Below, in pieces: positions 16,699 through 25,401 of a stretch of DNA of 64,000 nt. The stretch spans positions 1-64,000 of the forward strand of contig JBJKVQ010000028.1 in NCBI GenBank assembly GCA_045562575.1. Reading direction: 5' to 3'. Every line of letters starts with the position of its first letter. The stretch's first letter is position 1. Source of the DNA: UBA6952 sp045562575. GTDB lineage: Bacteria; Chloroflexota; Dehalococcoidia; Lucifugimonadales; UBA6952. The position numbers and the translations under genes were made by a program. The notes under the pieces are model-generated. The model was not told where the DNA came from. It ran no database searches and worked only from the letters and a program-made list of their open reading frames with translations.

Positions 16699-16719
16699 TT
16701 TGTAAAAACACTCGACCTA

Positions 16720-16748
16720 TTGACAAAAATGTAATAGAATATTAACTT
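16720..16748 (+). promoter_or_regulatory. Probable promoter for the rplU-rpmA-rpmE operon
   Basis: TTGACA (16720-16725), a 17-base spacer and TAACTT (16743-16748). The leader of about 60 bases contains a TCTGAT/ATCAGA inverted repeat (from about 16755 to 16786) and a U-rich stretch before the GGAGG, so some leader regulation of rplU is possible. Confidence 0.45.
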
Positions 16749-16814
16749 GTTGCTCTGATATCTTCGAACCTATAATTTAATCAGAAGCTTCTTTTTTTGG
16801 AGGAATCAAAAAAA

Positions 16815-17240
16815 ATGGAATATGCAGTAGTAAAAACAGGAGGAAAACAGTACAAAGTATCACCAGGTGACGTTTTGGATGTTGACCGTATAAATGAAAT
16901 ATCTGAAGGCGAGAATGTTACTTTAGATAATGTTTTATTAATGTGTGATTCCAAAGGACAATTAACCTATGGAGATCCTGTAATTAAAGGCGCCAAAGTA
17001 ACCGGTATTGTTGAAAAACATTTGCGCGGAGATAAAATTATTGTTTTTAGATTTAAAAATAAAACCAGAGCTGGTACCAAAACTGGTCATAGACAAGAAT
17101 TAACACGAATAAAAATCGATAAATTGACTAAACGACAGACAAAAACACAAAAACCTAAATCTGAAGAGTCAGAAGAAGCCCCCACAAAACCACGTACACG
17201 AAAAACTAAACCTAATACAGAATCAATATCGGAGAACTAA
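16815..17240 (+). CDS. rplU: 50S ribosomal protein L21 with a basic C-terminal extension
   Basis: 141 aa. The core (MEYAVVKTGGKQYKVSPGDVLDVD ... FRFKNKTRAGTKTGHRQ.LTRIKI) is a standard L21 of about 103 residues. A charged low-complexity tail of some 38 residues rich in Lys, Thr, Pro and Glu follows. L21 binds 23S rRNA in the large subunit. ATG 16815 is chosen from GGAGG at 16799-16803; an in-frame TTG at 16797 would overlap that site. It is followed one base later by rpmA. Confidence 0.95.
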   Translation: MEYAVVKTGGKQYKVSPGDVLDVDRINEISEGENVTLDNVLLMCDSKGQLTYGDPVIKGAKVTGIVEKHLRGDKIIVFRFKNKTRAGTKTGHRQELTRIKIDKLTKRQTKTQKPKSEESEEAPTKPRTRKTKPNTESISEN

Positions 17241-17241
17241 A

Positions 17242-17496
17242 ATGGCACATAAAAAAGGTGGCGGTAGTAGTAAAAATGGACGTGATAGTAATTCACAACG
17301 ATTAGGTGTGAAAAGATATGGTGGAAATCTAGTATCTGCAGGGACCATTTTGGTACGTCAAAGAGGTACAAGAATTAGACCAGGTGTCAATGTAGGTATG
17401 GGGAAAGATTTTACACTTTATGCAAAAATTGACGGTGAAGTAGTATATGATCATGCTACAAAAATACGTAAAAGAGTTAATATTCAGGCGAAATAA
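17242..17496 (+). CDS. rpmA: 50S ribosomal protein L27
   Basis: 84 aa with the classic N-terminus MAHKKGGGSSKNGRDSNSQRLGVK and GTKxRPGxNVGxGKDxTLYA-like core. L27's N-terminal tail reaches the peptidyl transferase centre. There is no cleavable N-terminal extension of the Firmicutes type. It follows rplU by one base, the near-universal rplU-rpmA order. Confidence 0.97.
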   Translation: MAHKKGGGSSKNGRDSNSQRLGVKRYGGNLVSAGTILVRQRGTRIRPGVNVGMGKDFTLYAKIDGEVVYDHATKIRKRVNIQAK

Positions 17497-17499
17497 ACT

Positions 17500-17700
17500 A
17501 TGAAACAAGATATTCATCCAACATATTATAACAATGCCAAAATTGTCTGCGCTTGTGGTGCAACCAGAGTAACTGGTGGTACTAAAGAAGAACTCCGTGT
17601 GGAGATTTGCAGTTCCTGTCATCCGTTTTATACTGGGGAACAACGTATTGTCGATACCGAAGGACGAGTTGAAAGACTCAAGCGAAGATACGGCATTTAA
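17500..17700 (+). CDS. rpmE: 50S ribosomal protein L31, zinc-binding (C+) type
   Basis: 66 aa. Four cysteines (17, 19, 37 and 40) make the zinc ribbon of C+ L31. MKQDIHPTYY at the start and CHPFYTGEQRIVDTEGRVERLKRRY at the end are diagnostic. It bridges large and small subunits in the ribosome. It lies three bases after rpmA. Confidence 0.97.
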   Translation: MKQDIHPTYYNNAKIVCACGATRVTGGTKEELRVEICSSCHPFYTGEQRIVDTEGRVERLKRRYGI

Positions 17701-17729
17701 CCTAATTATCCTATTATATTTAATATAGT

Positions 17730-18668
17730 ATGAACCCAAAAGGAATCGAAACAAAACCTTCAGAGCAAACTTTTTTCTATGGCGGACAAGCTCTCATTGA
17801 AGGAGTAATGATTCGCGGTAATAATAATTTATCTGTTTCCGTAAGAAAACCCGATGGAAACATTGAATCTAAAACATCTGTTATCAGCCAGATTTTTACA
17901 GGACCTTTGAAAAAAATCCCCTTTATAAGAGGTTCATTAGTTTTAATTGAAACAATGTTTCTAGGTATAAAATCCTTAATTTACTCTGCTAATGTTAGTG
18001 CAGGTGAAGAAGAAGAGGAAATCGGCAACGTTGGTGTAGCAATAAGTTTGAGTATATCTTTGTCTTTTACTATATTGATATTCTTTATTTTACCACTATT
18101 AGCTGTCCATTTTTTAGATAATACTATTTTAAGTTCTCAAACGGCAATAATCTCTTTCATTAGTAATTTAATTGAAGGAATAATTAGATTGACTTTCTTC
18201 ATTTTATATATATGGTTAATTGGTTTTATGCCTGATATTAAAAGGGTATTTCAATACCATGGGGCAGAGCATATGACTGTAAAAGCGTATGAAGCCAACC
18301 TTCCCTTAAAAATACCTGATATACGTCAATTTTCTACAGCCCATCCAAGATGTGGAACAGCATTTCTACTTCTAGTAATGATTATCTCAGTTATAACTTT
18401 TGCCTTTTTAGGAAGACCAGACTTATGGCTTAGAATAATTTCAAGAATAGTTTTGATTCCAGTAATAGCAGGAATTGCGTATGAAACCTTAAGATTTACA
18501 GGAAAGCATAGTGATAATATATTTGTGAAATGGTTAATTATTCCTAACATGGCTTTACAAAAACTAACTACAAAGCAACCAGATGATGATCAAATAGAAA
18601 TAGCTATAGATGCTATGGAAAATGCCATTAAAGCTGATCAAAAAGATTCAGCTCAAAATAGTGAATAG
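17730..18668 (+). CDS. yqhQ: YqhQ-like DUF1385 membrane protein
   Basis: 312 aa. The opening YGGQALIEGVMIRG and the internal FQYHGAEHMTVKAYE are signatures of the DUF1385 (YqhQ) family. Four or more hydrophobic segments lie around residues 105-125, 140-165 and 210-250. The family is commonly found beside rpmE and prfA, and is described as a metal-dependent enzyme-like membrane protein with unclear biochemical function. The adjacency to rpmE is conserved here (29-base gap). The C-terminus is acidic. Confidence 0.85.
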   Translation: MNPKGIETKPSEQTFFYGGQALIEGVMIRGNNNLSVSVRKPDGNIESKTSVISQIFTGPLKKIPFIRGSLVLIETMFLGIKSLIYSANVSAGEEEEEIGNVGVAISLSISLSFTILIFFILPLLAVHFLDNTILSSQTAIISFISNLIEGIIRLTFFILYIWLIGFMPDIKRVFQYHGAEHMTVKAYEANLPLKIPDIRQFSTAHPRCGTAFLLLVMIISVITFAFLGRPDLWLRIISRIVLIPVIAGIAYETLRFTGKHSDNIFVKWLIIPNMALQKLTTKQPDDDQIEIAIDAMENAIKADQKDSAQNSE

Positions 18669-18715
18669 CTTTCGTATTTATATACTATTTGTTAGAATAT
18701 ATATGAGGAATAAAA

Positions 18716-19150
18716 TTGATAACCACAAATAAAAAAATATATTTTTCAGTCACAGTTTTGATTCTAACTATAATATATTTCGTTATATTAGCTTTTGACA
18801 GTTCTACAGTTTTTTACTATAAAATTGACGAACTTTCTAAAGCTAATATAAAGTCTACAGAAACAATACGGGTAGTAGGCACACTAGTTGATAACTCATT
18901 TGATCGAGAAAAAAACTCCACAACTGCAATATTTAGTATTCAAAATGAAGAAGGAAATAATATGTTAACAGCACATTATGAAGGTATTGTGCCAGAGCTA
19001 TTCTTCAATGAACAATCTGAAATAGTATTAGAAGGGAAGTTGCATAATAAAGGCAACCTAAACAATGAATTTTTTAAGGCTCAAAACATTATCGTTAAGT
19101 GCCCTTCAAAATATGAAGCAGAAGCAACTGATAAAATAGAAGTAGTTTAA
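18716..19150 (+). CDS. ccmE: Cytochrome c maturation protein CcmE, cysteine (CxxxY) variant
   Basis: 144 aa. An N-terminal membrane anchor (residues 8-28) is followed by an OB-fold domain (TIRVVGTLVDNS, AIFSIQNEEGN, VPELFFNEQSEIVLEGKL) matching CcmE. The heme-binding site, normally HxxxY, reads CPSKY (Cys129-Tyr133). Cys-type CcmE is known from some archaea and sulfate reducers. It carries heme to the apocytochrome lyase outside the membrane. It starts at TTG 18716 with GAGGA 6 bases upstream. The export genes ccmABC and ccmD lie at 23104-25317 on the other strand; ccmF and ccmH are not here. Confidence 0.85.
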   Translation: MITTNKKIYFSVTVLILTIIYFVILAFDSSTVFYYKIDELSKANIKSTETIRVVGTLVDNSFDREKNSTTAIFSIQNEEGNNMLTAHYEGIVPELFFNEQSEIVLEGKLHNKGNLNNEFFKAQNIIVKCPSKYEAEATDKIEVV

Positions 19151-19160
19151 ACTTTGCTAT

Positions 19161-20027
19161 TTAAAAATCGTAATCTGAAAGTAATTGAGCAACATCTCGA
19201 GATTTGACACTTTCAGTAATTCTATTAGTTTCCGCTGTAAGTGAAGGACGATTTTTATCTTCGTAAATTATTCCCACAGGAATGCCTGGAGAATTAATAA
19301 GCTCTTCTGCTGCTAATCGATCTGTTCTATCATATTCCTCAGGTATATCATACATGAGACCAGGTATACCTTTTTTTGCATTTCCTTTTAATATTTCATA
19401 TGTATCATTATATGTTGTACATGGAGACTGAACGTGTATAACTGCAAATCCTTGGTGCTCCATACCGGCTTGTATTAATTTAGCCAAATCACGTGGCTTA
19501 CTAGAATAGCCTGAGGCTATAAAACTTGCGCCTATAGTTAAATAATACTTCAATGGATGAATTTTATCTTCAATTTTGCCATAGGGAGTTGATGTAGTTT
19601 TTACTCCATAGTCTGTAGTAGGAGAACTCTGTCCTTTAGTCAGGCCATATACACCGTTATCCATTACAACTGAACATATATCAAGGTTTCGAGTAGCTTG
19701 CGGGGCAATATGCTCCATACCGATACTTAAAAAGTCCCCATCTCCTGCTACTGTAAGTACATTCAATTCAGGATTTGCCATTTTAACACCAAAGGCAATC
19801 GGCAATGATCTTCCATGAATACCATGTAACCCAAAAGGTTGAGGATCTTCTAACAAGTGTACTAGATTTCCAGAGCAGCCTATACCCGCAACGACTACAG
19901 TATTTTCTATTATTTCTTCTGTTTCTTTGAGACGGTCATTTAGAGCAAATTCAACAGCTCTTCGAACACCGAAGTCGCCACACCCTGGACACCACGCAAA
20001 ATCATATTCAGGATTTTTCTTACTCAC
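19161..20027 (-). CDS. korB: 2-oxoacid:ferredoxin oxidoreductase, beta subunit
   Basis: 288 aa ThDP-binding subunit: WCPGCGDFG with Cys13/Cys16, GIGCSGNL, the ThDP motif GDGDFLSIGMEH...N and NGVYGLTKGQSSPTT. With the alpha subunit it decarboxylates 2-oxoglutarate (or another 2-oxoacid) to the acyl-CoA, reducing ferredoxin. It starts at GTG 20027, overlapping the alpha-gene stop by 4 bases (GTGA). It converges on ccmE with a 10-base gap. 2-Oxoglutarate is the likeliest substrate, given the two-subunit architecture. Confidence 0.88.
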   Translation of the reverse strand: MSKKNPEYDFAWCPGCGDFGVRRAVEFALNDRLKETEEIIENTVVVAGIGCSGNLVHLLEDPQPFGLHGIHGRSLPIAFGVKMANPELNVLTVAGDGDFLSIGMEHIAPQATRNLDICSVVMDNGVYGLTKGQSSPTTDYGVKTTSTPYGKIEDKIHPLKYYLTIGASFIASGYSSKPRDLAKLIQAGMEHQGFAVIHVQSPCTTYNDTYEILKGNAKKGIPGLMYDIPEEYDRTDRLAAEELINSPGIPVGIIYEDKNRPSLTAETNRITESVKSRDVAQLLSDYDF

Positions 20028-21727
20028 TTTATCACCGCCTTATTTGTTTGATTTACTAAATCATTAATGCTTGTAACAAGATCACATACCTTAAATGGCA
20101 GTCCTGTATACTGTGTTATAGATTTTGCTTTTACTCCATGGGATCTTAATATGGATGAAAATTGTCCCTGAAAATTTAACTCGGGAACTATAACTAAGTC
20201 TTTTGACCGCAATTTCTCCAATAAAACTTCAGGAAGAGGGTTAAGATACATAGTGTAAAGCCAACCAATATCTAAGCCAGAATCTCGTAATTGATTATAA
20301 GCTTCCTGAACTGATCCTTTTGAACCGCCCCATGGCATTAAGACAATAGAAGAATTATTATTTTCTTCTTCAAACTCTCCGTTTCTTAGTAGATCTAATT
20401 TACTAAATCGTCGTTCTGTCATTTGTATATGTCTACTTGGCAGATGAGTAGTATCACCCATTGAATCATGTTCACTTCCATTGGCTATATAAGAACCTGG
20501 TTTACCAGGAATTGGCATAGGGGATAATTCAAAACCATCATATCTCAGGTAGCCATTATTTCCTTCATATACAATTCTATTTTCTACCTTTATTGAATCC
20601 AAATCAGGTTTTCTTATATTTTGAACTCTTTCAGCTAAAGACATTTCAGTTAACAATATTACTGGACCTTGATATCTTTCTGCCCAATTAAGTGACATCA
20701 CCCCTGCAGTAAAGCATTCTTCTACATTACCAGGTGCAATAACAGGTAAAGACACATCTCCATGTGCTGGATTAATTGCAGAAAACAAATCAGACTGTTC
20801 AGTTTTAGTAGGAAGACCTGTTGCAGGTCCACCTCTTTGAACATCAACTACTACTAAGGGTATTTCAGCCATCCACGCTAGACCTAACCCTTCACTCATC
20901 AATGAAAACCCAGGACCAGCTGTAGCTGTCATTGATTTTTTACCAGCATATCCGCCACCAAGAATAGCATTTATTGATTCTATCTCTGAGCTTGCTTGAT
21001 AAACAAACTTACCATCCTGGACTAAATTTCTCTCCATATACAACAAAATTGTTGTAGCGGGTGAAATTGGATATCCTACATAAAAATTCAACCCAGCCTT
21101 AATAGCGCCTAGAGAAATTGCATCGTTACCTTTCATCATAGACTGTTTATAATCTGGAGAAATTGGAGAATCAAGTTCGCCCAAATTAAAAGCGCTTTCA
21201 GAGGCTTTCTCTATACCAAAATCTATTGCTCTAAAATTTGCATCAACAATTTCTTGACCTCTTGATAGATATCTTTTCTCAATGAATTCCTGTAAATATT
21301 TTACTGGCATATCTACTAAGGAAGCTAATGCTCCCATCATAACCATATTTGCAGTTCTTGCATCTCCTGCTTCTTTAGCTAGGTCATCGAACGGCATACC
21401 AATTGCCTTTTCATTACCAGAAGGAGTAAATGATGAATCATACAAAACAATCCCATCTGAGGCCACTTCACCTTTGTGTGTTTCATAAGCTTCTTCATTT
21501 AAAGCAACCAAAACATTTAATTCATCTCCAGGACTTAACACAGGAGAGGTTGAAATTCTAGCCTGTGTATAAGTTGGACCTCCCATAATTTGTGATGGAA
21601 AAGTAGCAAAAGTAAGAGAATAATATCCAACCTCTGAAGCAATTCTTGCTAATGCTTCTGAAGCTGTTACTACTCCCTGACCGCCTTCTCCTGCAAATCT
21701 AACAACAAAATCTTGTCTTTTAGACAT
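20024..21727 (-). CDS. korA: 2-oxoacid:ferredoxin oxidoreductase, fused gamma-alpha subunit
   Basis: 567 aa. Residues 1-185 are the gamma domain (VRFAGEGGQGVVTASEALA, CoA-binding side), followed by the alpha pyrimidine-binding domain (GNDAISLGAIKAGLNFYVGYPISPATTIL, TATAGPGFSLMSEGLG). This gamma-alpha fusion with a separate beta subunit is the KorAB type. No separate ferredoxin-like delta subunit gene is present. GGGGAGAT before ATG 21727 is a strong ribosome binding site. It links the TCA cycle to ferredoxin-dependent metabolism. Confidence 0.9.
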   Translation of the reverse strand: MSKRQDFVVRFAGEGGQGVVTASEALARIASEVGYYSLTFATFPSQIMGGPTYTQARISTSPVLSPGDELNVLVALNEEAYETHKGEVASDGIVLYDSSFTPSGNEKAIGMPFDDLAKEAGDARTANMVMMGALASLVDMPVKYLQEFIEKRYLSRGQEIVDANFRAIDFGIEKASESAFNLGELDSPISPDYKQSMMKGNDAISLGAIKAGLNFYVGYPISPATTILLYMERNLVQDGKFVYQASSEIESINAILGGGYAGKKSMTATAGPGFSLMSEGLGLAWMAEIPLVVVDVQRGGPATGLPTKTEQSDLFSAINPAHGDVSLPVIAPGNVEECFTAGVMSLNWAERYQGPVILLTEMSLAERVQNIRKPDLDSIKVENRIVYEGNNGYLRYDGFELSPMPIPGKPGSYIANGSEHDSMGDTTHLPSRHIQMTERRFSKLDLLRNGEFEEENNNSSIVLMPWGGSKGSVQEAYNQLRDSGLDIGWLYTMYLNPLPEVLLEKLRSKDLVIVPELNFQGQFSSILRSHGVKAKSITQYTGLPFKVCDLVTSINDLVNQTNKAVIK

Positions 21728-21767
21728 TTATCTCCCCATAGGAACAAGTTATAAATTATATAATAGT

Positions 21768-21797
21768 CTTATAATTAGCTTTAAATTTACAGGACAA
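21768..21797 (-). promoter_or_regulatory. Candidate promoter for korAB
   Basis: On the minus strand TTGTCC (21797-21792), an 18-base spacer and TATAAG (21773-21768), about 41 bases before the korA start. The rest of the 184-base divergent gap to 21912 holds no hairpin or further gene. Confidence 0.4.
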
Positions 21798-21911
21798 AAA
21801 GTATCACTCTGAGCTAGTATATTGACCATAAAAACTTTAGCACTGTAATCTATTTACTGTCAATATTAGAATATAGGAAACAAATATAGAAATGAGTATT
21901 TTTTTCTTTTT

Positions 21912-23111
21912 ATGAAAAATTTAAATTCTGAATTAATCACTAGAATTAAAGAACAAGGCCCAATAACATTTGAAAAATATATGGAGCTTTGTTTATATTG
22001 GCCAAATGGTGGCTTCTACGCAGGAGATAATACAAAGATTAATAATGATTATTATACTTCACCAATGGCACACCCAGTATTTGGTGCACTCATAACCTTA
22101 TATATCAAATCATTATTCGAAACCAATGTATTCAATAACAAATTAATGATTCTCGAAATTGGTGCTGGTAATTATCAACTAGCTAACGATATTACCAATT
22201 ATGCTAAAAATTTATCATCTGGATTTTATGATTCTCTGGAATATATGACAATAGACTTAAGAAAGCCAGAAAAAATAAGCAATAACGGATTTACTAGTAT
22301 AGTAAGTAATACTATTCCTTTAAAAACCTTTTCGGGGATAGTAATACTAAATGAAGTTTTTGATGCATTTCCGTTCCATAGAATCATAAAACACAATAAT
22401 GAGCTCAAAGAGATATATGTGGATACTAAAGAAGGGGAATTCATTGAAACATATGGATCAATATCTTCAATAAAACTTAATGAATTTATTTCTGAAAATA
22501 ATTTAATTATCAAGGAAAATCAAATAATTGAAATATCACTAAAAAGTAATGAATATATCAATGATATAGCCTCTATGATGGATACTGGTGTTGTATTAAA
22601 CATCGATTATGGAGACACTTCGAAGAATTTACTGAATAAATTCCCAAAAGGCTCACTTTCTTGTTACTATAAACACACAATGTCGCAAAATCCTTATTTC
22701 AAACCAGGAAAACAAGATATAACTTGTCATGTTAATTTCTCAGCACTAATAAAAGAAGCTTCAAAAAATAATTTGCAATCGAACAATTTAATATCTCAAC
22801 GGGATTTTTTATACCAGCAAGGTTTTAAAACTTTGCTCACAAAATTAAGCATGTTACCTCTTGATCAAACTGAAATTAATGCTAACAGGATGGGTATGCT
22901 CAATCTTGTAAATCCAGATGGTTTAGGTAATTTCAAAGCTCTAATTATGTCTAAAAATATAACTCTAAGCAAAATTGATTTAAAAAGTCCCCAGAAAGAT
23001 TTGATGGATAATTATCCTATTCCACTTTTAAAGGATTACCATATTGACTTATTCAAAGCTAAATACCCTTATCAATCACAAAATTGGAATGAATTATTTG
23101 AAATTAATTAG
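21912..23111 (+). CDS. MidA/NDUFAF7-like class I SAM-dependent methyltransferase
   Basis: 399 aa of the DUF185/MidA family. Diagnostic text is ITFEKYMELCLYWPNGGFY, DYYTSPMAHPVFGALI, the SAM loop LEIGAGNYQLANDI, LNEVFDAFPFHRI and NIDYGD. The mitochondrial homologue NDUFAF7 methylates an Arg in complex I; bacterial roles are unproven. There is no ribosome binding site before the ATG. The 3' end overlaps the end of ccmD on the opposite strand by 8 bases. Confidence 0.83.
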   Translation: MKNLNSELITRIKEQGPITFEKYMELCLYWPNGGFYAGDNTKINNDYYTSPMAHPVFGALITLYIKSLFETNVFNNKLMILEIGAGNYQLANDITNYAKNLSSGFYDSLEYMTIDLRKPEKISNNGFTSIVSNTIPLKTFSGIVILNEVFDAFPFHRIIKHNNELKEIYVDTKEGEFIETYGSISSIKLNEFISENNLIIKENQIIEISLKSNEYINDIASMMDTGVVLNIDYGDTSKNLLNKFPKGSLSCYYKHTMSQNPYFKPGKQDITCHVNFSALIKEASKNNLQSNNLISQRDFLYQQGFKTLLTKLSMLPLDQTEINANRMGMLNLVNPDGLGNFKALIMSKNITLSKIDLKSPQKDLMDNYPIPLLKDYHIDLFKAKYPYQSQNWNELFEIN

Positions 23112-23223
23112 TCGTATCTTTGTTTATAAAATCTTGAATATCTTCAATCTTACGATTGATAATAAATAAATATCCGAAATACACAAGCCATGTTATCGCA
23201 AAAACTGCAAATAAATAATTCAT
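23104..23223 (-). CDS. ccmD: CcmD-like small membrane protein of the heme exporter
   Basis: 39 residues, too short for standard gene calling. One membrane helix (YLFAVFAITWLVYFGYLFII) is followed by a basic then acidic tail (NRKIEDIQDF), the typical CcmD layout. It begins 22 bases after ccmC on the same strand, with AGAGGG 6 bases before the ATG. CcmD stabilises the CcmABC complex that loads heme on CcmE. Position and topology, more than sequence identity, support the call. Confidence 0.72.
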   Translation of the reverse strand: MNYLFAVFAITWLVYFGYLFIINRKIEDIQDFINKDTTN

Positions 23224-23245
23224 TGTACCCTCTTTAATAACTAGA

Positions 23246-23905
23246 TTAGCTGATCAATTCTTCTAATTTTCTTAATTGGAATCGTCTAACAAGTAAAAAT
23301 ACTCCAAGAACAGTGAAAGCAAAAGTTGAATATATAAGTATGAATCCCATAGATGCTGTAAGCCCTGCTTCTGATTCTTTCAATGGCCCAATTATCATTT
23401 CTGGGTGTACTGTTCTCCACCAAACAGATGCCATGTATACTATCGGAACATTAATAAATGAAATAATACCCAAAACAGAAGCAAAAGTTGCACCCTGTCT
23501 TTGGTTTGATGAATATGCTCTCAGCATCAGATATCCTATATACATCAACCACATGATTAAGGATGTAGTAAGTTTAGGATCCCACGTCCACCATACTCCC
23601 CAAACAGGCTTAGCCCAAATCGCCCCACTAATAACCATAATTGTAGTTGTAATTACTCCGATTTCACCGGCTGCCTGGCCAAAATAATCCCAACGAATAT
23701 TTTTTGTTATTAAATACATGATTGATGCAATAAAAACAAAGAAGAAAAACAGAAAACCTACCCAAGCATTCGGAACGTGTATGTATAATATTTTTTGAAC
23801 ATGCCCCATAATAATTTCTGTTGGTGCAAATAAAGTTATTAATGCTATATCAATAAAAATAATCACAGCAGTCATTAGCAAATAATATTTGGAATTTATT
23901 TTCAT
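23246..23905 (-). CDS. ccmC: Heme exporter protein CcmC
   Basis: 219 aa, six membrane helices. The tryptophan-rich WWD motif WGVWWTWDPKLT (about 102-113) and two heme-ligand histidines, His43 in LYIHVP and His167 in RTVHPE, define CcmC. It presents heme to CcmE on the outer face of the membrane. It lies in the ccmA-ccmB-ccmC-ccmD order, 18 bases after ccmB. Confidence 0.93.
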   Translation of the reverse strand: MKINSKYYLLMTAVIIFIDIALITLFAPTEIIMGHVQKILYIHVPNAWVGFLFFFFVFIASIMYLITKNIRWDYFGQAAGEIGVITTTIMVISGAIWAKPVWGVWWTWDPKLTTSLIMWLMYIGYLMLRAYSSNQRQGATFASVLGIISFINVPIVYMASVWWRTVHPEMIIGPLKESEAGLTASMGFILIYSTFAFTVLGVFLLVRRFQLRKLEELIS

Positions 23906-23923
23906 GTGTCTCTTATCTGTTAG

Positions 23924-24601
23924 TTAATAATCTTTCATTACATGTGTAAATAAAAACGAACACACTATAATAAATATTATATCAATAATTGCTAATAATT
24001 GTACCCATTTGTTATATTCCGACCATGTTTCTTCTCTTAATACTGAGCCAGTAACTTCTATAGCTGCTAACAACATAGGAAAAATTAAAGGAAACAATAA
24101 TATTGGTAGAAGTGTCTCTCTAACACCAGTATTTGAAGTCATCGATCCAATAATTGTACCTATCACCGATATTCCTAAGGTTGCTAATATTGCAACAATA
24201 ATTATTGAGGTATGTATAAGATTTAAATTAAAGATGATTGAAAATATAGGGAAGATTAATATCTCCAAAATTATCATAAACAAGAAAAGGGTAGTAACTT
24301 TTCCTAGAAATAAAATATCTCTTGATATTGGAAGAAGTAATAACGATTCAAAATTACCACTATCCGTCTCTTTAGATAAGAACCTATTCAGGCCTAGAAC
24401 TGCAGTAAAAAAGATTGTAACCCATAATATCCCGGGAAGAACACGAATATATGATTCAATAGATACATCTATAGATATATTAAATATTACAACACAGGTA
24501 AATGAAAAGATTGTTGTAAGTATAATCAATTCTTTTCTTTGTAATTCAACCTTAATATCTTTTGCTGATATATACCAAATATATAAGAAATACTTTTTCA
24601 T
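23924..24601 (-). CDS. ccmB: Heme exporter permease CcmB
   Basis: 225 aa, about six hydrophobic segments. SAKDIKVELQRKELI at the N-terminus and SKETDSGNFESLLLLPISRDILFLGK are typical CcmB text, as is GVRETLLPILLFPLIFP. It is the membrane partner of the CcmA ATPase. It overlaps ccmA by 4 bases. Confidence 0.88.
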   Translation of the reverse strand: MKKYFLYIWYISAKDIKVELQRKELIILTTIFSFTCVVIFNISIDVSIESYIRVLPGILWVTIFFTAVLGLNRFLSKETDSGNFESLLLLPISRDILFLGKVTTLFLFMIILEILIFPIFSIIFNLNLIHTSIIIVAILATLGISVIGTIIGSMTSNTGVRETLLPILLFPLIFPMLLAAIEVTGSVLREETWSEYNKWVQLLAIIDIIFIIVCSFLFTHVMKDY

Positions 24602-25317
24602 AATACACTTTCGTTAATCAATTGATACTTTCTAATTACTTTTGAGAATTGCTGTATATCTTGTGTTTGAGATTCTATTTTCCCTGATTGTAATATACCC
24701 ATAGTACTTGCAACAGATAATGCAAAATCACTATTATGAGTAGTCAAAAATACTGTAATATTTCCATTGATAACTTTAGGGAAAAAGTTTTCAGTTAAAT
24801 TATTTATAGAATTCGCATCCAGTCCAGCATCCGGTTCATCCATAATTAATACGGACGGATTACTCATCATTGCTTTCATAATTGATAGTCTTTTTTTTTC
24901 GCCATGAGATAATTTAGCAACTTTTTGATTTGTTAAATGTGAAAGATTTAAAATTTCAGCAAGATATTCAAATTGTTTTTTAAAATCAATATCGGGATAA
25001 AAACTACAAAAAAAACGTAGATTATCATATCCACTCAAATCTCCATAAAGCAAAGAATTATGCCCAACATATCCAATTAGTGAACGAATCTTTTCAGAAT
25101 CTTTATCACTATTGTAGCCATTAATAATTATTTCTCCTTTATCAGGAGTATACAAAGTGGTAAGTAATTTAGCTAAAGTTGTTTTACCTGAACCATTGGA
25201 TCCTAAAAGTACATATCTCTCAGACGATTTTATTGTCAAGAAACAATCATTTAAAATAGGATTAGCTCCAAATGATTTACTTACATTATTAATTTCGATC
25301 GAATTTTTCTCAATCAA
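24598..25317 (-). CDS. ccmA: Heme exporter ATP-binding protein CcmA
   Basis: 239 aa ABC ATPase: Walker A GSNGSGKTT, signature LSHGEKKRL, Walker B VLIMDEPDAGLD and H-loop TTHN. The signature begins LSHG rather than LSGG, a common variation in CcmA. Its ATP hydrolysis releases holo-CcmE from CcmC. It starts at TTG 25317. The order ccmA-ccmB-ccmC supports the name over generic ABC-2 ATPases. Confidence 0.87.
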   Translation of the reverse strand: MIEKNSIEINNVSKSFGANPILNDCFLTIKSSERYVLLGSNGSGKTTLAKLLTTLYTPDKGEIIINGYNSDKDSEKIRSLIGYVGHNSLLYGDLSGYDNLRFFCSFYPDIDFKKQFEYLAEILNLSHLTNQKVAKLSHGEKKRLSIMKAMMSNPSVLIMDEPDAGLDANSINNLTENFFPKVINGNITVFLTTHNSDFALSVASTMGILQSGKIESQTQDIQQFSKVIRKYQLINESVL

Positions 25318-25401
25318 TTGCTATACTTTCTAGAATTTAAATAATAAATAGAATACAACAATAAATCGTTTCATCCTAATTCTACCAAAGGACAATTAGC
25401 A

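Noticed and set aside
24009..24617. 202-codon frame on the plus strand opposite ccmB
   Set aside because: Long, but entirely antisense to a recognisable membrane permease, with the biased composition expected of a complement of hydrophobic codons.
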